DNA of 64,000 nt from Candidatus Desulfofervidus auxilii. GTDB taxonomy: Bacteria > Desulfobacterota > Desulfofervidia > Desulfofervidales > Desulfofervidaceae. The stretch covers positions 2,180,475 to 2,244,474 of the forward strand of contig NZ_CP013015.1 of assembly GCF_001577525.1 (NCBI RefSeq). Reading direction: 5' to 3'. Below the pieces are notes generated by a model. It was not told the origin of the DNA and did not search any database. It saw nothing but the letters and a program-made list of their open reading frames with translations. A program made the translations under genes and the position numbers. Shown here piece by piece: positions 59,093-64,000 of the stretch. How positions within the stretch are numbered: position 1 is the stretch's first letter; the number at the start of each line of letters is the position of its first letter.

Positions 59093-60361
59093 ATGAAAAA
59101 CTATTTAGAACAATTGGTAAAAATAGCTCAAAAGAATGGATATATAACCTATGATGCTATTAATGATATTTTACCTGCAGAGGCTATTGACCCTGAAGAA
59201 GTAGAGAAGATTATAGAGTTTTTGGAAGAAAATAATATTTCTCTTGTTGAGGAAGAGGAATTAAAGAAAGAGAAGGAGTTAGGTAAAGAAGAAGAATTAG
59301 TCAAAAAAGAAGAAGGTATAAGTAGAGAACCAGTTACGGCTTATTTGCAGGAAATAGGGGCATATAGTCTTCTTACTCAAGAACGAGAGCAGGAGTTAAC
59401 TAAGCGTATTCGCAAAGGATACAATACAATTATGTCTCTTATTTTACATAGTAAATTGAATTATCCTGAAATTCAAAAACTCAAACTCCAAGTTCAGGAG
59501 TGGAGACGGAAAGATATAGCTCCTAAACGGAAACATTTGGATACAGTGGTAAAAATTATCACGGATTTGAGTAAAAAGTATCAAGACCCTGATTTAAAAA
59601 AACTAGCACAAAGAATTAAAAGACTTGAACACAAGGTGAGGATTGCTCGTGATGAGATGATTGGTGCCAACTTACGTTTGGTAGTGAGTATTGCTAAGAG
59701 GTATGTAGGTCAAGGACTGAATCTTTCTGATTTAATCCAAGAAGGAAATCTGGGTTTAATGAAGGCCATTTTTCGCTTTGATTATAAAAAAGGTCATCGG
59801 TTTAGTACTTATGCTACCTGGTGGATTAGACAATCTATTACGCGTGCCATATTGGATAAGGCCAAGACAATACGGTTACCTGTCCATTTTGTAGAGTTGA
59901 AAAATCAAGTATTAAAGGCATTTTACGAGTTGCTTAAAGAAGAAGGGAGGGAGCCTACTCCCATAGACCTGGCTAAAAAGACAGGTTTAAGTTTAGAAAA
60001 GGTCACCTCCATTTTATCTTCAGTCAAAGAGCCTGCATCCTTAGAATCTCCTATTGGAGACGAAGATAGTACCCTAAAGGATTTTATTGAGGATTTAAGG
60101 GTGATTTCTCCTTTTGATGCTGTGACTCATGCTGAACTTTCCACTAAACTTCAAATAATTTTGGCCACTCTTACTCCTAGAGAGCAAGAAATCCTAAGAT
60201 TGCGTTTTGGATTAGGTGGCGGAAGTGAGTATACTTTAGAAGAAATTGGAAGAAGGTTTAAGGTCTCACGGGAAAGGATTAGGCAAATTGAAAAAAGGGC
60301 CTTACAAAAATTGAGGATGGCTTCTGAAAATTTTAATTTAGACTTGGAAAACTTTCTCTAA
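59093..60361 (+). CDS. rpoD: Primary-type RNA polymerase sigma factor (sigma-70, RpoD-like)
   Basis: 422 aa from the ATG at 59093, preceded by AGGAAGTAGGTG. A sigma 1.1-like N-terminus and acidic linker precede region 1.2 (PVTAYLQEIGAYSLLTQEREQEL). Region 2 is canonical (GANLRLVVSIAKRY, GLNLSDLIQEGNLGLMKAIFRFDYKKGHRFSTYATWWIRQSI), then region 3 and region 4 (LTPREQEILRLRFGLGG, YTLEEIGRRFKVSRERIRQIEKRALQKLR). The length is shorter than E. coli RpoD because the non-conserved insert is small. An RpoS-type group 2 factor cannot be fully excluded. Confidence 0.85.
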   Translation: MKNYLEQLVKIAQKNGYITYDAINDILPAEAIDPEEVEKIIEFLEENNISLVEEEELKKEKELGKEEELVKKEEGISREPVTAYLQEIGAYSLLTQEREQELTKRIRKGYNTIMSLILHSKLNYPEIQKLKLQVQEWRRKDIAPKRKHLDTVVKIITDLSKKYQDPDLKKLAQRIKRLEHKVRIARDEMIGANLRLVVSIAKRYVGQGLNLSDLIQEGNLGLMKAIFRFDYKKGHRFSTYATWWIRQSITRAILDKAKTIRLPVHFVELKNQVLKAFYELLKEEGREPTPIDLAKKTGLSLEKVTSILSSVKEPASLESPIGDEDSTLKDFIEDLRVISPFDAVTHAELSTKLQIILATLTPREQEILRLRFGLGGGSEYTLEEIGRRFKVSRERIRQIEKRALQKLRMASENFNLDLENFL

Positions 60362-60379
60362 GTCTCTCTCTTTTCTTAA

Positions 60380-61117
60380 ATGATTTGTGTCCTGGGAGCA
60401 ACTTACAAAGAAATTTCTCTTCTTTTGTCTTCATTGGTTAATGTTCAATCACTTAACCTAGGTAAAAGTTGTTTATGGCAGGGCAAAATAAAAAAACAAA
60501 ATTTAATCGTGGCTCTTACAGGCATAGGGCCTGTTAATGCTGCTTATCTAACCACTCTTTTATTAGAGAAATATCCAATAAAGATGGTTGTTCTGACTGG
60601 TTGTGGTGGTGCTTTTCCAGGGATAGGATTGGAATTAGGTAATATTGCCTTGGCAAATGAAGAAATTTGGGCAGAAGCTGGGGCGTATACTGAGGAAGGC
60701 TGGCGTTCTTTAGCTGAAATTAATTTGCCCTATTGGGATAAAGAAGGCAAGAGACTATTTCATCGCTTCTCCTTGAAAGGATTGCACACTGAGTTTTTTG
60801 GGAAAGAGATTTCAAACTTATTATCTAGCGAAACATTCAAGATTGGCCCTTTTATTACTGTTTTAGCCTCCACAGGTAATCAACAAAGATTGAAGGTCTT
60901 AAAACAGCGATTTCCAGAAGGAATCTGTGAGAATATGGAAGGAGCGGCCGTGGCTCAGATTTGCCAGATGTATAAGCTTCCTTTTTTGGAAATACGTGGA
61001 ATAAGCAATTTTCTGGGAGAATATCGGAGATCAAACTGGGAAATTGATTTGGCCACCAATAATGTTCAAAAAATCATAATAGAACTTTTAGAAAGGCATC
61101 AAAAATGGCCCTTTTAA
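60380..61117 (+). CDS. mqnB: Futalosine hydrolase
   Basis: 245-aa nucleoside-phosphorylase-fold enzyme that removes the base from futalosine in the alternative menaquinone route. Motifs are ALTGIGPVNAAYLTTLLL, LTGCGGAFPGIGLELGNIALANEEIWAEAG, a catalytic ENMEGAAVAQIC and IRGISNFLGEYRR. It overlaps mqnD by 13 bases. Confidence 0.9.
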   Translation: MICVLGATYKEISLLLSSLVNVQSLNLGKSCLWQGKIKKQNLIVALTGIGPVNAAYLTTLLLEKYPIKMVVLTGCGGAFPGIGLELGNIALANEEIWAEAGAYTEEGWRSLAEINLPYWDKEGKRLFHRFSLKGLHTEFFGKEISNLLSSETFKIGPFITVLASTGNQQRLKVLKQRFPEGICENMEGAAVAQICQMYKLPFLEIRGISNFLGEYRRSNWEIDLATNNVQKIIIELLERHQKWPF

Positions 61118-61935
61118 GTCTGGGATTTTCTCCCTGTCCCAATGATACCTTTATGTTTGCTGGGTTAGCCAATGGTTGGGTAAGGGGAGACTTAAAATTC
61201 AAGATTATTATTTCAGATGTAGAAACACTAAATGACTTAGTAATGAGACAAAAGATAGATATCTCTAAAATTTCTTGTCATTCTCTATATTATATTCAAA
61301 ATAAATATTGTTTTCTTTCTGTAGGGGCAGCCTTAGGATATGGGTGTGGGCCACTTTTAATAACTCGTCCCGAATTAAGTTTGAATGACCTTCCCTCAGC
61401 TACTATTGCTATTCCAGGGAAATACACCACTGCTTATTTACTTTTGCGACTTTATGCTCCTTATCTGAAGGAAAAACAGGTAATATTTTTACCATTTGAT
61501 CAAATTATAGAAAATGTTTACACAAAAAAGGCGGATTTTGGCCTTCTTATCCACGAGGGCCGCTTTGTTTATTCTAAATATGGATTAAAGTCTGTGTTAG
61601 ATTTGGGTAAATGGTGGGAAAACCAAACCCATTTACCTTTACCTTTGGGTGGTATTGTAGCCAAGAAAAGCTTAGGACCAGATAAAATAGAAATATTTAC
61701 TCAAATGCTCAGAGAGAGTATATTGTTTGCCTATGCACATCCAGGTAAAGTGATGAAATATGTTAAAAAATACGCAGCTTATTTAGAAGATGAAATAATA
61801 AAGCAACACATTGAGTTATATGTTAACCAATTTAGTCTAAATTTGGGAGAACAGGGAAGGAGGGCAGTTCAGACTCTTATGGCACATATAGAAAAAAGGG
61901 AAGTTTCTGAATCTCTTTTTTGCAATCAGGTGTGA
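61105..61935 (+). CDS. mqnD: 1,4-dihydroxy-6-naphthoate synthase
   Basis: 276 aa. The N-terminus LSLGFSPCPNDTFMFAGLANG is the hallmark of MqnD, followed by the periplasmic-binding-protein-like fold (KISCHSLYYI, GYGCGPLLITR, AIPGKYTTAYLLL, FGLLIHEGRFVY, LPLPLGGIVAKK). It makes the naphthoate precursor of menaquinone, the quinol donor expected for the Qmo complex. Confidence 0.95.
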   Translation: MALLSLGFSPCPNDTFMFAGLANGWVRGDLKFKIIISDVETLNDLVMRQKIDISKISCHSLYYIQNKYCFLSVGAALGYGCGPLLITRPELSLNDLPSATIAIPGKYTTAYLLLRLYAPYLKEKQVIFLPFDQIIENVYTKKADFGLLIHEGRFVYSKYGLKSVLDLGKWWENQTHLPLPLGGIVAKKSLGPDKIEIFTQMLRESILFAYAHPGKVMKYVKKYAAYLEDEIIKQHIELYVNQFSLNLGEQGRRAVQTLMAHIEKREVSESLFCNQV

Positions 61936-61947
61936 TTAGGAGGGAGT

Positions 61948-62859
61948 ATGAAGGCATTAGTAACCGGAGGAGCGGGATTTATTGGGGCCAATTTGGCCAT
62001 TACCTTAGAGAGAAAAGGTGCTAAAGTAATTGTTTTAGATGATTTTAGTAGCGGTGATTATAGAAACTTAGTGGGTTTTAAGAGCGATGTAGTAGCAGAA
62101 AGTATAAAAGAGGTGGATTTGAAAAGATTTAAGGATGTAGATGCTATTTTCCATCAAGCAGCTATTACAGACACTACTGTGAGAGACCAAAAATTGATGA
62201 TGCAGGTAAATGTGGAAGGCTTCAGGCGGATTTTGGAATTTGCTGTGAGGTTAGGAATTCCCTTTATTTATGCTTCTTCTGCGGGCACTTATGGAAACAT
62301 TTCTGGGCCACAGAAGGAGGAGATGGCTGGCCATCCTGTTAATATATATGGATTTTCAAAATGGATATGTGATAATATTGCCAAAGAATACATGCAAAAA
62401 ACGGACTCGCTTATTATAGGATTGCGTTATTTTAATGTGTTTGGTCCTAGAGAGGCCCATAAAGGGAAGATGGCCTCCATGATTTGGCAATTAGCTAATC
62501 AAATGAAGGCTCGGCAAAGACCCAGGATATTTAAGTGGGGGGAGCAGAAAAGAGATCAGGTATATGTGAAAGATGTGGTGCATGCCAATTTACTAGCATT
62601 AAAGGCAAAAAGGAATGGTATTGTAAATATAGGAAGTGGTCAGGCTACCACCTTTAATAAAATTATTAGAGTATTAAATAAGGTTTTGGGTACTAAATTA
62701 GAACCAGAGTATATAGATAATCCTTATGTAGGTTTTTACCAAGACCATACCCAGGCAGATTTAACTCTGGCCCAACAGATTATTAACTATTCACCCCAAT
62801 GGGAATTTGAAGAAGCAGTGAAAGATTACATGAAAGAAGTGGGATTTGTAGAGAATTAG
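61948..62859 (+). CDS. hldD: NAD-dependent epimerase, ADP-glycero-manno-heptose 6-epimerase-like
   Basis: 303-aa extended SDR. The Rossmann motif is TGGAGFIGANLA, the active-site serine lies in YASSAGTYG and the pair YGFSK carries Tyr and Lys. RYFNVFGPREAHKGKMASM and the overall length match HldD (RfaD), which makes L-glycero-D-manno-heptose for LPS core. Other sugar epimerases share the fold, so substrate is inferred. AGGAGG precedes the ATG. Confidence 0.8.
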   Translation: MKALVTGGAGFIGANLAITLERKGAKVIVLDDFSSGDYRNLVGFKSDVVAESIKEVDLKRFKDVDAIFHQAAITDTTVRDQKLMMQVNVEGFRRILEFAVRLGIPFIYASSAGTYGNISGPQKEEMAGHPVNIYGFSKWICDNIAKEYMQKTDSLIIGLRYFNVFGPREAHKGKMASMIWQLANQMKARQRPRIFKWGEQKRDQVYVKDVVHANLLALKAKRNGIVNIGSGQATTFNKIIRVLNKVLGTKLEPEYIDNPYVGFYQDHTQADLTLAQQIINYSPQWEFEEAVKDYMKEVGFVEN

Positions 62860-63434
62860 TATTTCTTAAAATTCAAAACCCTATCCTTAATCAGGGAATT
62901 GTCATGAATTACTGTTAAAGCAAGTTCTTCTACAAGGCAAAAATTGGCCATTTTCATGTCTTTTTTAATTTCTTCTAAATCCATATGTTTGGGATACACA
63001 GAGATTAATCCCTCATGTTTTGAAATTCTATAAATTTCTTTTAATAATTTAATCCTTTTATTTGGGGTAAAGTAATGTGAGTGTAAGACATCATAAAGCA
63101 ATACCACATCTATCACCCCATCTTTAAAAGGAAGAAATATTTCTCCTTGGGCATTAATTACTTCTATATTCTTAATTCCTTCTTTATGGGCGATTTTTTT
63201 AATATTTTTTAAGCAACTTCTGTCTCTATCTATGGCATATACCTTTCCTGTTTGGCTTATCTGGGCTGCAAGTAAGCTGTAATAACCCATACCAGCACCA
63301 AAATCCAGTAAATTTTGTCCTTTTTTGATGCCTAGCATTTTTAAAGTTTCTTTACCTATACCTCTAAACCATTTCTCAATATTGGATTTTTTAAAATGAC
63401 CTGTTATAGTGGAATACCAATAATAGAAGCCCAT
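62856..63434 (-). CDS. Class I SAM-dependent methyltransferase
   Basis: 192 aa. SAM-binding motif I is LLDFGAGMGYYSLLAA, with the acidic YAIDRD of motif II and VDVVLLYDVLHS of motif IV. The fold is of the UbiE/Methyltransf_11 type; the substrate cannot be told from sequence. It is convergent with hldD, overlapping it by 4 bases at the 3' ends. Confidence 0.8.
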   Translation of the reverse strand: MGFYYWYSTITGHFKKSNIEKWFRGIGKETLKMLGIKKGQNLLDFGAGMGYYSLLAAQISQTGKVYAIDRDRSCLKNIKKIAHKEGIKNIEVINAQGEIFLPFKDGVIDVVLLYDVLHSHYFTPNKRIKLLKEIYRISKHEGLISVYPKHMDLEEIKKDMKMANFCLVEELALTVIHDNSLIKDRVLNFKKY

Positions 63435-63586
63435 ATTTTCTTAATCAGATTTATAACATATTATAGATAGGTATGGAACATTTCCTACTAAGGCATTTTG
63501 TATTAGAGTACTATTATTTAGTTCAATTAGATTGCAAAATGAAAATTGAAAGGCTAAACTTGTTAGGGATTTTTAACGCTATATAT

Positions 63587-63641
63587 CTTGTCTGCCCCTG
63601 CCCGACGGCCGTGTCTGCCGACAGGCAGGCGGGGACAAGGC
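63587..63641. repeat. GC-rich palindrome upstream of tmk
   Basis: CTTGTCTGCCCCTGCC pairs imperfectly with GGCAGGCGGGGACAAG. It includes TGTCTGCCGACAGGCAGGC, shared exactly with 26698-26716. It lies about 20 bases before the tmk start and would be in its leader. Confidence 0.7.
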
Positions 63642-63663
63642 AGGGAGGGCGTTACTTAGAAAG

Positions 63664-64000
63664 ATGAATCTATTTATTACATTTGAGGGAATAGAAGGGG
63701 CTGGAAAAACCACGCAGTCAATGCTTTTAGCAGAGTGGTTGAAAAAAAGGGGAAGAGAAGTATGTGTAACTTATGAGCCAGGTCATACTCCCTTGGGTCA
63801 AAGAATAAGAGAGATTTTGTTATCAGACCAGTTTTCTTCTTGTGCAGAGGCAGAATTGTTATTATATCTAGCCGATAGGGCTGAACATGTGAAAAAGATG
63901 ATATTACCTGCCCTTACAGAAAATAAATTTGTGCTTTGTGATAGATATCATGATTCTACTTTGGCATATCAAGGGTATGGTCGGGGGATTAAAATAGAGT
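63664..64000 (+). CDS. tmk: Thymidylate kinase, 5' part (runs off window)
   Basis: From the ATG at 63664: ITFEGIEGAGKTTQSMLLAEWLKKRG contains the P-loop, YEPGHTPLGQRIREILL resembles the dTMP-binding EPGGT-type loop with His in place of the usual Gly, and CDRYHDSTLAYQGYGRG is the DRY/LID-side motif. It makes dTDP from dTMP. 112 residues are visible; the C-terminus lies outside. Confidence 0.93.
   Translation, partial: MNLFITFEGIEGAGKTTQSMLLAEWLKKRGREVCVTYEPGHTPLGQRIREILLSDQFSSCAEAELLLYLADRAEHVKKMILPALTENKFVLCDRYHDSTLAYQGYGRGIKIE

Noticed and set aside
1-64000. tRNA, rRNA, riboswitch or CRISPR loci
   Set aside because: I scanned the intergenic spaces by eye and found no T-loop or anticodon arrangement, no rRNA-like block and no repeat-spacer series. 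A covariance search could still find a small RNA I missed.

Overview
The window is bacterial chromosome, AT-rich outside the accessory region. The gene content points to an anaerobic, sulfate-reducing, Gram-negative bacterium of the Desulfobacterota. The evidence is dissimilatory sulfite reductase (dsrABD), the quinone-interacting oxidoreductase qmoABC, futalosine-route menaquinone genes (mqnB, mqnD), an HldD-like heptose epimerase for outer-membrane LPS, and a complete mraZ-to-ftsZ division and wall cluster. A thermophilic Desulfofervidus-like lineage would fit, but that is an inference I could not test.

Layout. Bases 1-2400 hold an IS110-family transposase cut by the window edge and a decayed membrane-sensor/sigma-54 activator. 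A well-formed sigma-54 promoter then precedes a small unknown gene and a glgC-like gene (2.5-4 kb). Small genes follow, one with an in-frame amber codon, then pyrE (5.5-6 kb). A minus-strand sensory operon fills 6.2-12.5 kb: tetraheme cytochrome, two-TM helical sensor, Cache/HAMP/PAS histidine kinase, receiver, and a solute-binding protein whose binding domain is duplicated in tandem. uvrC follows, then dsrD-dsrB-dsrA directly adjoining qmoC-qmoB-qmoA (15.2-23.1 kb, all minus). A MoxR-like ATPase and a secreted subtilase lead to the dcw cluster (27.5-44.3 kb, minus), which carries an inserted receiver gene. A stand-alone AICAR transformylase faces away from mraZ.

The main discovery is an apparently intact integron at about 46.0-58.8 kb. 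An integron-type tyrosine recombinase (intI, + strand) lies beside a divergent array of about 13 gene cassettes, all on the minus strand, separated by eleven attC sites and one half-site. Cargo includes a proteasome-like Ntn hydrolase, two PD-(D/E)XK-like nucleases, an Mrr fragment, a CopG-type antitoxin, secreted repeat and Cys-rich proteins, a beta-helix protein, a flavodoxin-like reductase, and a 3.4-kb three-gene cassette with an OmpA-like protein. A 165-bp leader with a TTGACA promoter, ribosome-binding site and ATG lies at the head of the array. It is repeated almost exactly inside the array at 53.2-53.4 kb, with both copies bounded by GTT crossover-like sequences. I interpret it as an attI/Pc segment that was copied into the array.

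Beyond the integron, ordinary core genes resume: a primary-type sigma factor, mqnB-mqnD, an hldD-like epimerase, a methyltransferase and the 5' part of tmk. Several intergenic spaces share short repeats: a 74-bp direct repeat, a second family in inverted copies, and GC-rich hairpins. I saw no tRNA, rRNA or CRISPR array.
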